A DNA stretch of 64,000 nt. Source: JAXGQE01 sp040766585 (GTDB lineage Bacteria > Bacillota > SLNR01). A program made the position numbers and the translations under genes. This document shows positions 36,556-44,886 of this stretch, piece by piece; the stretch's first letter is position 1, and every line of letters starts with the position of its first letter. The stretch is from contig JAXGQE010000002.1 of the NCBI GenBank assembly GCA_040766585.1, forward strand, positions 62,001 to 126,000, read 5' to 3'. The notes beneath the pieces are model-generated. The model ran no database searches and was not told where the DNA came from. It saw nothing but the letters and a program-made list of their open reading frames with translations.

Positions 36556-37224
36556 TCATTCCTCCCTCCGACCTTCACCCATTTCCACAAACAGATGGGC
36601 CAGGGTCGTCTTGGTGATCCTTCCCACCACTTTCCATTTATTCTTCCCCACCGGCTCCCCGGTTTCCTCCTGCACAAGGGGTCGGACCACCGGCAGTGCA
36701 TCCACTTCATGCTGCACAATCCGCCGGGCGGCATCGTACACGGTATCGTCGGGGGTTACCATGACCACATTGGGCATCCGGGTCATGATGACACTCACCG
36801 GCATCTGCTGCAAATCTCCACCGCCCATGGCTGCTTTTAGAAGATCTTTTCTGGAAACCACGCCTTCCAGGGCTCCATCTTCGCCCACCACAAACAGCGT
36901 ACCCACGTCTTCCAGAAACAAGCTGACGATGGCATTGTAGACGCTCAGGTTGTCCCGAATCACAAAAGGAATGGATTTGACCTGATCCACTTTGGTCTGC
37001 CGAATCCGGGAACGGATCAGCAGGTCCGACTGCTGACCGGCATAAAAATACCCTACCCGCGGTTTGGCATCCAGGATGTGAGCCATAATCAGCACTGCCA
37101 GATCCGAGCGCAGGGCAGCCCGGCTGACAGACAGCTGTTCGGCGATCTGCTCTCCGGTTACCGGCTCCTGGTCTTTCACAATGGCCACAATTTGTCTCTG
37201 TCTGTCGGTCAGTTCGATGGTCAT
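36556..37224 (-). CDS. CcpN/YqzB-like transcriptional regulator with CBS pair
   Basis: Repressor-type protein of about 222 aa. The N-terminal HTH_11 (LTDRQRQIVAIVKDQEPVTGEQIAEQLSVSRAALRSDLAVL) is followed by two CBS domains (about 80-135 and 145-205) that bind nucleotides. In Bacillus, CcpN represses gluconeogenic genes and is next to yqfL, as here; in Clostridia it commonly precedes ppdK. The ATG at 37224 is chosen; an upstream in-frame TTG (37239) lacks a binding site. It ends only 4 bp before the PPDK-regulator start. Confidence 0.93.
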   Translation of the reverse strand: MTIELTDRQRQIVAIVKDQEPVTGEQIAEQLSVSRAALRSDLAVLIMAHILDAKPRVGYFYAGQQSDLLIRSRIRQTKVDQVKSIPFVIRDNLSVYNAIVSLFLEDVGTLFVVGEDGALEGVVSRKDLLKAAMGGGDLQQMPVSVIMTRMPNVVMVTPDDTVYDAARRIVQHEVDALPVVRPLVQEETGEPVGKNKWKVVGRITKTTLAHLFVEMGEGRREE

Positions 37225-37321
37225 CACCGCCCGTCTCAATATGGTATACTAATTAGAAAATGTACTGATAGAGCATATACTATTTTACCATCGTTATTCC
37301 TTCTCTGTCCATTCCTATTCC

Positions 37322-37351
37322 AAAAAAAATGCACTCCTGAGAGTGCATTTT
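37322..37351 (-). terminator. Rho-independent terminator after the DUF4342 gene
   Basis: AAAATGCACTC, 4-nt loop, GAGTGCATTTT, with eight T on the minus strand. It separates the recO-DUF4342 operon from the CcpN-like gene. Confidence 0.92.
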
Positions 37352-37363
37352 GCATGGTCTGGA

Positions 37364-37777
37364 TTATTCATCTTTCGCTACAACGTCTTTGGGTGCTGCA
37401 TCCGGACGAGGGCGTTCAATTTCCAGGGTGCAGCGTGTCAAAAGCGCCGCCAGAGCCCCCAGGGCTGCCAGCTGGGGCGCCAGAAGTATTCCAGCCGCTC
37501 CAATGGTTACCGGCAGTTCCACCACGGTTCTTCCATCCTGCTTGACACGGATCTTGGTGACATTGCCTTCTTTGATCAGTTCCTTCACCGTATCGATAAT
37601 TTCCCCACCTTTGACCTGAATGGTTTCCTTCCACTGGCTTTCTTTTTCTTCGTAATTGGCCAGGGCCTGTACCACATCCCCGTTGGCTTCCTCCAACAGT
37701 TTCCTGGCTTCCCGATACCCCAGTCCGGTTCTTTTTCGAATCTTGTCAATGCTCTCCAGTTCTGTCATGGTCATCAT
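37364..37777 (-). CDS. DUF4342 domain protein with UBA-like N-terminus
   Basis: 137-aa protein. An N-terminal UBA-like helical bundle (IDKIRKRTGLGYREARKLLEEANGDVVQALANY, similar to EF-Ts/NAC-type UBA) is followed by the DUF4342 beta segment (VKELIKEGNVTKIRVKQDGRTVVELPVT) and a hydrophobic helix (IGAAGILLAPQLAALGALAALL). The function is unknown. It starts 4 bp inside the recO stop and ends at a terminator, so it is the last gene of the long era/recO operon. Confidence 0.88.
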   Translation of the reverse strand: MMTMTELESIDKIRKRTGLGYREARKLLEEANGDVVQALANYEEKESQWKETIQVKGGEIIDTVKELIKEGNVTKIRVKQDGRTVVELPVTIGAAGILLAPQLAALGALAALLTRCTLEIERPRPDAAPKDVVAKDE

Positions 37778-38553
37778 TCTCCTTTGATTTCATTTTTACC
37801 CATCATCTGGACCGTTTCCATAAACGATCGGGAAGGAAGCGGGCGGTCGATATAATGGTTCAGCAATGCCCGCAGCAACCGCTCCAGATCGTATTCCATC
37901 TCCTCGCTGCAGCGCAGCATGGACAACCGGGCCATATCAGTGGTGGCCAGACGCTTCAGCATCTCCACACTCCCCCGGGATATGAGCAGACAGTCGTCCT
38001 TTTCCCCGCGACAGCTTTCACAAACCAGCCCTCCCTGACTGGGGCTGATGGTAACCCGGGCCGCATCTTTTTCCATCTCTTTTCCGCATTGGACACAGCG
38101 GTTCAGTTCCGGCTGCAGTCCCTGCAGCATCAGCAGGCGAATCTCGAAAGCCCGGGCTGCCCGCCGAGGGTCGGTTCCCGCGTCCAGGACATAGAAAGCT
38201 TGAAGAAGCAGAGTAAAAATGTCTTCCTGAACCTGACCGTCCTCCAGGGATTTATCCACCAGTTCAGCCATATATGAAGCGTAAGCGATTTTGTCCAGAT
38301 CCTCCCGGAGATCGCCGAAGGGCTCCAGAATCTCCACCGACGACAGGGTTTCCAGCCCTTTTCCGCCGAATAACTGAAAAATACCGAATGTAAACACACC
38401 GGTACTACCGCTGAAACGGTTTCGCGGCCTTCGCGCTCCGCGAGCCACCGCTTGAATTTTCCCTCTTTCTCTCGAAAAAAGGGTCACCACCCGATCCGCC
38501 TCCATAAACGCTCGTGAACGGATCACCAGTGCATGCACCCGATGTAGTTTCAT
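37774..38553 (-). CDS. recO: DNA repair protein RecO
   Basis: 259-aa recombination mediator that loads RecA with RecR. The N-terminal OB fold (VHALVIRSRAFMEADRVVTLFSRERGKIQAVARGARR) precedes a helical domain with a zinc-binding cluster (CVQCGKEM and LVCESCRGE). Length and order are typical. It lies 15 bp after era, and the pair era-recO is conserved in Firmicutes. Confidence 0.96.
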   Translation of the reverse strand: MKLHRVHALVIRSRAFMEADRVVTLFSRERGKIQAVARGARRPRNRFSGSTGVFTFGIFQLFGGKGLETLSSVEILEPFGDLREDLDKIAYASYMAELVDKSLEDGQVQEDIFTLLLQAFYVLDAGTDPRRAARAFEIRLLMLQGLQPELNRCVQCGKEMEKDAARVTISPSQGGLVCESCRGEKDDCLLISRGSVEMLKRLATTDMARLSMLRCSEEMEYDLERLLRALLNHYIDRPLPSRSFMETVQMMGKNEIKGE

Positions 38554-38568
38554 AGATCGTCACCTTTC

Positions 38569-39480
38569 TTATTCATACCCGAACTGGCGCAGAGCTCCAT
38601 CCCGACGCCGCCAGTCCTTTTTCACCCGAACCCACAGATCCAGATAAACCCGTGACCCTAAAAGTGCTTCAATGTCTCGTCTGGCCTGCTGCCCTACTTG
38701 CTTCAAAAGACTGCCGCCGGCTCCCACGATGATCCCTTTTTGAGACTCCCGTTCCACATAGATGGCCGCCCGGATAAAGACCAGATCGTTGGGCCGCTCT
38801 GCCATCTCTTCTACTTCCACCGCCACCGAATGGGGAATTTCTTCTTCAGTAAGGTGTATGATCTTTTCCCGGATCAGTTCAGCTACAATAAAGCGCTCCG
38901 GCTGATCCACCACCATGTCATCGGGATAGTACATGGGCCCGGCCGGAAGGAGCTGAACTATTTCCGCCAGAAAATCATCCATCCCGGCACCTGTAACTGC
39001 TGACCCGCAGAATATGGCTTTAAACGGATACATGGCTTCAGCCTGTTTCCGGCGCTGTTCACAGACTGCAGCATCAACCCGGTCAGATTTATTCAGAAGC
39101 AGGATCACCGGTGTCTGGATCAGACGAAGCTGCTCCAGCACATACTCATCCCCCCGGCCTGCTTCTTCGGTCAGGTCCATCACCAGGACCACCGCATCCA
39201 CCTCATTCAGCGTCCTCAATGCGGTTTGGACCATGTATTCCCCCAGTTTGTGGCGGGGTTTGTGAATTCCGGGTGTATCGATAAATATTGCCTGCATGTC
39301 CGAACGAGTCAGGATGCAGCGGATCCGGTTTCGAGTCGTTTGCGGTTTGTCCGATACAATGAGAAATTTTTCCCCCAACAGATGATTCAACAGGGTGGAT
39401 TTCCCCACATTGGGACGACCCACCACGGTAATGAATCCGGATCGAAACGGAACCTCTTTCTTAGTTTCCTCTCTATTCAT
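38569..39480 (-). CDS. era: GTPase Era
   Basis: 303-aa essential GTPase for 16S rRNA maturation and 30S assembly. G1 GRPNVGKSTLLNHL, G2 TTRNRI, G3 DTPGIHKPRHKLGE and G4 LLNKSDRVD are intact. The C-terminal KH RNA-binding domain contains GIIVGAGGSLLKQVGQQARRDIEALLGSRVYLDLWVRV. The ATG has AGGAGG upstream. It is in the dgkA-era-recO order. Confidence 0.98.
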   Translation of the reverse strand: MNREETKKEVPFRSGFITVVGRPNVGKSTLLNHLLGEKFLIVSDKPQTTRNRIRCILTRSDMQAIFIDTPGIHKPRHKLGEYMVQTALRTLNEVDAVVLVMDLTEEAGRGDEYVLEQLRLIQTPVILLLNKSDRVDAAVCEQRRKQAEAMYPFKAIFCGSAVTGAGMDDFLAEIVQLLPAGPMYYPDDMVVDQPERFIVAELIREKIIHLTEEEIPHSVAVEVEEMAERPNDLVFIRAAIYVERESQKGIIVGAGGSLLKQVGQQARRDIEALLGSRVYLDLWVRVKKDWRRRDGALRQFGYE

Positions 39481-39501
39481 AGCAACCTCCTGCCTGAAAG
39501 A

Positions 39502-39876
39502 CTAAAACAACCAGGCCAGCACCCGCTGCCCCAACACCAGATACCCTACCACCAGGGCATACAAACTGGCCGTCAGTACAGCTCCTGCAGCCACATTTTT
39601 GGCAATGCGGGCCAGATCGCTGTAATCGCTGGTGATCATATCCACCACAGTTTCTATGCCGGTATTGACCATTTCCGTCACCACCACAAAAGCAATGGCA
39701 GACATAAGAAAAAGAACCTCCATGGCCGATACCCGCAGCACAAGCCCGGCGGCCAGAACAAACACTGTCATAGCCCCGTGAAAACGCATATTCCGTTGTG
39801 TTCGCAGTGTATAACCGATCCCCTGCAGGGCATCGTGAATGCTGTCCCGCACCGGACGGTTCCTTTTTACCATCAT
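39502..39876 (-). CDS. dgkA: Diacylglycerol/undecaprenol kinase family protein
   Basis: Small integral membrane kinase of 124 aa with three transmembrane helices. NMRFHGAMTVFVLAAGLVL and the active-site helix VVVTEMVNTGIETVVDMI (E-x-x-N-T-x-x-E) are diagnostic. Gram-positive homologues phosphorylate undecaprenol, recycling the lipid carrier for wall and polysaccharide synthesis. It starts 4 bp inside ybeY. Confidence 0.95.
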   Translation of the reverse strand: MMVKRNRPVRDSIHDALQGIGYTLRTQRNMRFHGAMTVFVLAAGLVLRVSAMEVLFLMSAIAFVVVTEMVNTGIETVVDMITSDYSDLARIAKNVAAGAVLTASLYALVVGYLVLGQRVLAWLF

Positions 39877-40349
39877 GATGTTCGACCGATCCCAAAAGCC
39901 TCCAGGACCTGTTCTCCTTTTTTCTCCATTGTGTCCTCATCCAGGCGGGTTTCATGGTCGTAGCCCAAAAGATGCAGGGCTCCGTGGACCGCCAGAAAGC
40001 AAACCTCCCGCAGCAGGCTGTGACCGTATTCTTCCGCCTGGGATGCTGCCCGTTCCATGGATATGACCACATCTCCCCAGATACGGGGAGCGTCCGGTTC
40101 CAGTTCCGTCAGGAGATCGTCCGCCGGAAAAGAAAGGACATCGGTCACTTTGTCCATCTGCCGGTAGATGCGGTTGAGTTCATGAATATCCGCATCGTCC
40201 ACCAGGGTGATGCTCATCTCACCGGGTCCGGCTGCATTCTCCTGCTCCATGACCCTCTGGACCACATGGATCAGCATGGTTTCCATTTCCTCATCAATCG
40301 GGATCCGGTCCTGCTGATTGTTCAGATAGATCTCCAGCATTGTCCTCAC
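39873..40349 (-). CDS. ybeY: Endoribonuclease YbeY (rRNA maturation factor)
   Basis: 158-aa metalloendoribonuclease acting in 16S rRNA 3' maturation and ribosome quality control. The zinc motif H-x3-H-x5-H is in HGALHLLGYDHE. Start is either the GTG at 40349 or the ATG at 40340 (MLEIYLNN); neither has ideal spacing. In both cases the gene overlaps the end of the HD-hydrolase gene (46-56 bp). Confidence 0.95.
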   Translation of the reverse strand: MRTMLEIYLNNQQDRIPIDEEMETMLIHVVQRVMEQENAAGPGEMSITLVDDADIHELNRIYRQMDKVTDVLSFPADDLLTELEPDAPRIWGDVVISMERAASQAEEYGHSLLREVCFLAVHGALHLLGYDHETRLDEDTMEKKGEQVLEAFGIGRTS

Positions 40350-42447
40350 GTTCCTTTACCAGCTCCGGAAGATCCTCCGGATATTCTATGCGTGAATGGA
40401 AAGTACCCATCAGTATACGGATAAAAGTATCTCCAATACGGTCCAGATCCTTCAGCGTTAAATCGCTGTCATCCAGCTGCCCGTCATCCAGGCGGTTTCG
40501 GATAATGCGGCGGACTACCTGCTCCATCTTCTCCACATCGGCTTTGGGGTATGAACGAACCGCCGCTTCCACCGAATCGGCCAGCAGAATCAGCGCCGCC
40601 TCTTTGCTTTGAGGTTTGGGCCCCTGATAGCGGTAGTCTTCTTCCAATATTTCTTCCTGGGCACTCCCTTTTTCAGAAGCCATGTAATAGAAGTAGCTGA
40701 CCAGACCGGTCCCGTGATGCTGCTGGATCAGGTCGATGATACGGCCCGGCAGTCTGTATTCTTTGGCCAGCTCCACACCGTCCTGCAGATGGGATGTGAT
40801 GATCATGGCACTGAGACTCGGTGTTACCTTGTCATGGGGATTGCTGTTGGGCAGTTGGTTTTCAATAAAAAACTGCGGCCTTTTGATCTTTCCAATATCG
40901 TGGAAATAGCTGCCTACACGAGCCAGCAGCGGCTCAGCACCGACTTCCTCAGCGGCAGATTCCGCCAGATTCCCCACCATAATGCTGTGGTGATATGTAC
41001 CCGGGGCTTCCATCAGAAGCCTTCTTAAAAGCGGATGATTGGGATTGGCAATTTCCGCCAGCCGAATGGGGGTTGTAATTCCGAAAGTATTTTCCAGATA
41101 AGGCAGAGCGCCGATGGCCAGCACCGCAGAAATCAGCCCGCTGAAAATCCCCATGGCTCCCCAGGCACTCTCCAGAAGCAGTTCGTACAGGTTGGTACCC
41201 GCCACAGCCGCCACAGCGAAGATGGTAAATACATTGGCCGCAGCAATCATAAACCCAGCCCGGGTCATATCGCTGCGCTGGGTCAGTCTGGGAACGCTGA
41301 AAATGCCGGCAAATCCGCCCACCAGTGCCACCAGGATAAAACGAATGTCCCCACCGATGACGATGCCGGACAGAACGCTGATGACCAGAGTAAACATATA
41401 GGCTAGGTTGCGATCCAGCAGAATCGCCACCAGCATGGATCCACCGGCCACCGGGATCAGAAACCCGGAGATACTGCCCAGCACCTTGTTGATGACCAGA
41501 GCCAGTACGCTGATTACCCCCAGAAGAACCAGATCACTTTCGTTATAAAAATGCTCCGGCAGATTCTGGTACATGTAGCCGCCCAGAAGCGCCAGCATAA
41601 TCGTTACAAACAAAGCCAGACCCAATACCCGACCAAAATCCACGCTGCTTCGCTGCAGACCCAGATCCTCCAGAATGGCGATCTGTTCTTCTGTCACAAT
41701 CTCACCGGACCGAACCACCACCTGGTCTTTCAGAACCATAATCGGGTTTTCTTCCACCGCTTCGATTTCCAGCTGAATGCGCCGATTGGTTTCGTTTTCA
41801 TTAAACAGCATATTGGGCGTCAGTTTATTTTGAGCCAGGGCCAGCACAAACGACCGCTGATCCGCATTCATGGTCAGCCCCCGGATCCGGCTGCTCATCT
41901 GCTGGTAAGCATCTTCATACTGTTCTTCTTTAATGCCCCCCTGCATGGCAGCCCGCAGCGCTTCATTGGTGGCGGTATTCATCCGGTCCAAATCCGATGC
42001 AGATGCACGGATCACAGCATGCGCAATATCGTCGGACACATCAAAATCCAGCGTCTCTTTTAATCGCACGGGACGCTGAGCGGCTTCAACAGTATTATCG
42101 CCTTTCAGTTCTTTCACATACGCAAAAAGCTGATTGACTTCGGTTTCTGCTGCATCAATGATGCTGAGATCCAGATCATAAACCATGGGAACTGCAGCTA
42201 TCCGCTCATTCTTCAGCGTTTCAGTCGCTTTTCGATTGACGATGGTCCGTGTTGCCCGAATGTCTGATGGGGCCACATCGCCGGCTGTCAGATGCAGCAT
42301 GCGCGGCAGCACACTGGTGACAACCAGCAGCAGGATCATCACAAAAATGATCACTCCCACCAGAATACGCCGATTCTCTGTGCTTTTGGTCAAATCGAAT
42401 CCGGACATGGTTTTGATCTTTTCTTTCAGATTGTCCCAGGCACCCAT
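40294..42447 (-). CDS. 7TM-HD family phosphohydrolase (PgpH-like c-di-AMP phosphodiesterase)
   Basis: Membrane protein of about 717 aa. One N-terminal helix and a large extracellular 7TMR-HDED domain (about 60-280) precede seven transmembrane helices (about 285-475) and a cytoplasmic HD domain. That domain has HHSIMVGNLAESAAEEVG, YFHDIGKIKRPQFF, MIITSHLQDG and IIDLIQQHHGTGL metal ligands. Homologues (YqfF/PgpH) degrade c-di-AMP. The ATG at 42447 has AGGAG 7 nt upstream and is preferred over the ATG at 42474. It lies between phoH and ybeY as in other Firmicutes. Confidence 0.94.
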   Translation of the reverse strand: MGAWDNLKEKIKTMSGFDLTKSTENRRILVGVIIFVMILLLVVTSVLPRMLHLTAGDVAPSDIRATRTIVNRKATETLKNERIAAVPMVYDLDLSIIDAAETEVNQLFAYVKELKGDNTVEAAQRPVRLKETLDFDVSDDIAHAVIRASASDLDRMNTATNEALRAAMQGGIKEEQYEDAYQQMSSRIRGLTMNADQRSFVLALAQNKLTPNMLFNENETNRRIQLEIEAVEENPIMVLKDQVVVRSGEIVTEEQIAILEDLGLQRSSVDFGRVLGLALFVTIMLALLGGYMYQNLPEHFYNESDLVLLGVISVLALVINKVLGSISGFLIPVAGGSMLVAILLDRNLAYMFTLVISVLSGIVIGGDIRFILVALVGGFAGIFSVPRLTQRSDMTRAGFMIAAANVFTIFAVAAVAGTNLYELLLESAWGAMGIFSGLISAVLAIGALPYLENTFGITTPIRLAEIANPNHPLLRRLLMEAPGTYHHSIMVGNLAESAAEEVGAEPLLARVGSYFHDIGKIKRPQFFIENQLPNSNPHDKVTPSLSAMIITSHLQDGVELAKEYRLPGRIIDLIQQHHGTGLVSYFYYMASEKGSAQEEILEEDYRYQGPKPQSKEAALILLADSVEAAVRSYPKADVEKMEQVVRRIIRNRLDDGQLDDSDLTLKDLDRIGDTFIRILMGTFHSRIEYPEDLPELVKEREDNAGDLSEQSAGPDPD

Positions 42448-42482
42448 GTCACCGCTCCTGTCTTGTCCGGCCATTCACCGGC

Positions 42483-43454
42483 TTATTCTTCCCCGGAACT
42501 TTCTTCGTAGGCCCGGATAATCTTCTGCACCAGTTCGTGCCGGACCACATCGTATTCGGTAAAATAGACAAAACGGATTCCTTCAATCTCACTAAGGATG
42601 CTTCGGGCGTGATCCAACCCTGACCCTTTGCCCTGGGGCAAATCCTTTTGTGTCAGGTCTCCCGTTACCACAGCCTTGGAACCAAACCCCATTCGAGTCA
42701 GAAACATCTTCATCTGCTCCATGGTGGTATTTTGGGCCTCATCCAAAATGATGTAGGCATCGTCCAGAGTCCGCCCCCGCATATAGGCCAGCGGTGCCAC
42801 TTCAATTATGCCCCGTTCCATATATTTCTGCACCGCCTCGATTCCCAGTATATCATACATGGAGTCGTACAGCGGACGCAGGTAAGGGTCCACTTTTTCC
42901 TGCAGGTCTCCCGGAAGAAACCCCAGCTTTTCGCCGGCTTCTACCGCCGGACGAGTCAGAATAATCCGGTTGACCTCACGGTTTTTCAAAGCGGTAGCCG
43001 CCATGGCAACCGCCAGATAGGTTTTGCCGGTTCCCGCCGGTCCGATGCCAAAGACCAAATCATGTTCCCGCATGGCATCCACATACACTTTTTGGCCCAG
43101 AGTTTTGGGCTTAATCCGTTTTCCCCGGAATGTAGTTCCGATAAAATCGGAGATCATCTCTCCCAGACGGTCTCCGCTGCCTTCCCGGACGGTTTGAATC
43201 AGATACCGCACATCCTGCGGATTCAGTCCCGAGCCCTGATTCAGGGTGTCCGTCAGGTAGCGGAAAAGCGCTTCCACCTGCAGCGCATCGTCCCGATTCC
43301 CGCTGATTCGGACCGTATCCCCGCGAGTCACAATTTTGACGGAGAATCCTTCCTGGATCATTTTCAGATTTTCATCCAGATGTCCCAGTACTGCCGCCAT
43401 TTCTTCATTGTTGGAAAATGCATACTGAAGATGCAGCTCTTTGTTCTCGGCCAA
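42483..43454 (-). CDS. PhoH family P-loop ATPase
   Basis: 323-aa ATPase/putative RNA helicase-like protein. An N-terminal KH-like region (about 1-95) precedes the PhoH domain: Walker A GPAGTGKTYLAVAMA, TRPAVEAGEKLGFLPGDLQEKVDPYLRPLYD and Walker B DAYIILDEAQNTT, then LTRMGFGSKAVVTGD. It acts with YbeY in RNA metabolism in several bacteria. The likely start is a TTG at 43454. It is the first gene of the phoH-pgpH-ybeY-dgkA-era-recO operon, with a 230-bp upstream region divergent from the ncRNA at 43717. Confidence 0.95.
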   Translation of the reverse strand: MAENKELHLQYAFSNNEEMAAVLGHLDENLKMIQEGFSVKIVTRGDTVRISGNRDDALQVEALFRYLTDTLNQGSGLNPQDVRYLIQTVREGSGDRLGEMISDFIGTTFRGKRIKPKTLGQKVYVDAMREHDLVFGIGPAGTGKTYLAVAMAATALKNREVNRIILTRPAVEAGEKLGFLPGDLQEKVDPYLRPLYDSMYDILGIEAVQKYMERGIIEVAPLAYMRGRTLDDAYIILDEAQNTTMEQMKMFLTRMGFGSKAVVTGDLTQKDLPQGKGSGLDHARSILSEIEGIRFVYFTEYDVVRHELVQKIIRAYEESSGEE

Positions 43455-43682
43455 TGAGACAGGCCCCCTTCATCATTATTCCTTGCACTGAAAGGATACA
43501 TTCGACAGGCTTGAACAGAATCCTTTTTGATGCTGCTGCCGGCTGATCCGGTGATAACTTTCTTAAACTTGTGAAAAAAAATAAAACTTTTTTTCTTCCA
43601 CATATTGCCTAAATTCGGCCAACCATAGAGTTTACAACGGTTTGTATGAATATGCATAATCTAAATTTTCAGATAATTGACG

Positions 43683-43710
43683 TTGACATTTTCATTCAGC
43701 CTGCTATAAT
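43683..43710 (+). promoter_or_regulatory. Sigma-A promoter of the large ncRNA
   Basis: TTGACA (43683-43688), 16-nt spacer, TATAAT (43705-43710) with an extended -10 TGC. Both hexamers are full consensus. The start is expected at about 43717. No coding frame with a plausible ribosome site follows. Confidence 0.88.
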
Positions 43711-43716
43711 AACAGT

Positions 43717-44146
43717 ACAGGGACTGCACTGAACGAAAAGTTTTCTCGAAAGAGGAAACGGGGTACAAAACCCGATAGGATTCGGGCAAATGGTTGGATG
43801 GATGTCTTGCGATCTGGACAGGGCAGTGCGGCTAAACACCGCAGAAGCCAGGACAGCGGAAGACATGATGAGACCATGAAAATGGCTCATACGATTTCAA
43901 TACGGATGCCGGTTCCGCACAAGCTGTTGATTGTCGCAACTGTCAAGAAAACACCTGCTGTTCTCATTCACCGGTTCCTCTGGGACCAATGGTGAAAAGA
44001 CAGAAAAGTGCCAGTAAAGACAGGGAACATAATCACAGTGGAACCAACGAAGACCTTGGATTTGTGCCTTCCGGATCACCGCATAACAGAATTTTCTGAT
44101 GGGCGGTGAGACGGTTCTCGAAATCAGTGCAGACCCGATTTTTTTA
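43717..44146 (+). ncRNA. Large structured non-coding RNA candidate, class not recognised
   Basis: About 430 nt between divergent phoH and a hypothetical gene. The ends pair: GGGACTGCACTGA (43720-43732) with TCAGTGCAGACCC (44124-44136), 12 pairs and one mismatch. A T7 run follows at once. Inside are a stem 43740-43759 with GAAA tetraloop; CGGG/CCCG (43760-43774); a stacked arm ATGTCTT/AAGACAT (43802-43808 with 43860-43866) enclosing TGCGG/CCGCA; and ATGAG-CCAT/ATGG-CTCAT (43868-43890) with a GAAA loop and one bulge. Also present are CACC-GGTTCC/GGGACC-GGTG (43969-43994) and TCACCGC/GCGGTGA (44076-44109) around CAGA/TCTG. It is not RNase P, tmRNA or SRP RNA. Known classes such as OLE were not excluded by search. 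Confidence 0.75.
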
Positions 44147-44163
44147 TCCTATTTTTGTCCAAT

Positions 44164-44191
44164 AACAGACCCCTGTGTACTGGGGGCTGTT
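44164..44191. other. Hairpin between ncRNA and convergent gene
   Basis: AACAG-CCCC pairs with GGGG-CTGTT, with one bulge on each side. It follows the first T-run of the ncRNA by 17 nt and precedes the terminator at 44196. Confidence 0.5.
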
Positions 44192-44195
44192 GAAA

Positions 44196-44249
44196 AGAGA
44201 CCGGGAGTTTTGCGCCGTCGGCTACTCCTTCCGGTCTCTTTGTATTTTT
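44196..44249. terminator. Strong terminator, probably bidirectional
   Basis: AGAGACCGG (44196-44204) pairs with CCGGTCTCT (44231-44239), with an inner GGAGT/ACTCC. TTGTATTTTT follows on the plus strand and TTTTC on the minus strand. It can end both the plus-strand ncRNA read-through and the minus-strand gene at 44313. Confidence 0.85.
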
Positions 44250-44312
44250 ATACGTTTTAAATGCATCCAATTCTCAGTTGATCCAGTGATTGCGGTTCCA
44301 AAACGACATCGT

Positions 44313-44870
44313 TCAGCGCATATGCGGCGGCCGATAGGGCCGATGCGCCCGAGGCGCGCTGAAGATTTCACTGTAGTAAATGGCAGCCTGCAGGGAGCGA
44401 GGATCCTTCAGATCCTTTCGGATCCGATCCAGCGGCGAGCCGGATTCCTTGCGGCCCACCCCATCGGTCAACTGTCCCTGAACCTGCTGCGCAGGTTCAC
44501 TACCTACCTGAGGACTGCCTGCCGCGGGTTCCTGAGCTGTCAACCTGGACTGGCGCGGCACTTCACCCTCCTTGACCAGCCGCGGTTCTCTGCGTCCTTT
44601 TTCCCATTTATTCTCAGGAGACATGCTGGATTCACCGGTTCGCTGCGAAAGGGGTACGGGTGCTGCCGGTACAACATCTCTCGAACGCGGTGCCGATCCG
44701 GTCCGACCGGTAGTCGCCGCCCTCTTGCTGTCCGGCCTTTCCGGCTGCTGAGCAGGACGCGGTCGCGGCAGAGGGCCTCCTTTGGGCTGAGACGACTGTT
44801 GGTTTTGCATTCCCCGTACCACAGCCGAAACCACCCAGAAAATAATCAGCGGAATAAAAAGGTCCATCAC
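44313..44870 (-). CDS. Hypothetical protein with N-terminal membrane helix and Pro/Arg/Gln-rich body
   Basis: 185-aa protein not recognised. One transmembrane segment (LFIPLIIFWVVSAVV, about 4-19) is followed by a long, charged, low-complexity and probably disordered region (20-140). A short conserved-looking C-terminal helix follows (SPLDRIRKDLKDPRSLQAAIYYSEIF, about 147-172). The GTG/ATG start pair follows AGGAGGG. It is downstream of floA by 16 bp and likely co-transcribed with the nfeD/floA membrane-microdomain genes, so a role at the same membrane site is possible (inference). Confidence 0.75.
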   Translation of the reverse strand: MMDLFIPLIIFWVVSAVVRGMQNQQSSQPKGGPLPRPRPAQQPERPDSKRAATTGRTGSAPRSRDVVPAAPVPLSQRTGESSMSPENKWEKGRREPRLVKEGEVPRQSRLTAQEPAAGSPQVGSEPAQQVQGQLTDGVGRKESGSPLDRIRKDLKDPRSLQAAIYYSEIFSAPRAHRPYRPPHMR

Positions 44871-44886
44871 TTATCCCTCCTGCCGC

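Noticed and set aside
43364..43995. Short open frames in the ncRNA region (43364-43657, 43696-43890, 43798-43995)
   Set aside because: No ribosome site and no recognisable product; they cross paired helices of the RNA.
43717..44146. Assignment of the large RNA to RNase P, tmRNA, SRP RNA, 6S RNA, cobalamin riboswitch or OLE
   Set aside because: GAGGAAAGUCC, tmRNA tag/acceptor and SRP core motifs are missing, it is too long for 6S, only a weak resemblance (GAAGCCAGGA) to the B12 box exists, and neither the usual OLE length nor an adjacent OapA-like gene is present. OLE was not ruled out by a search.
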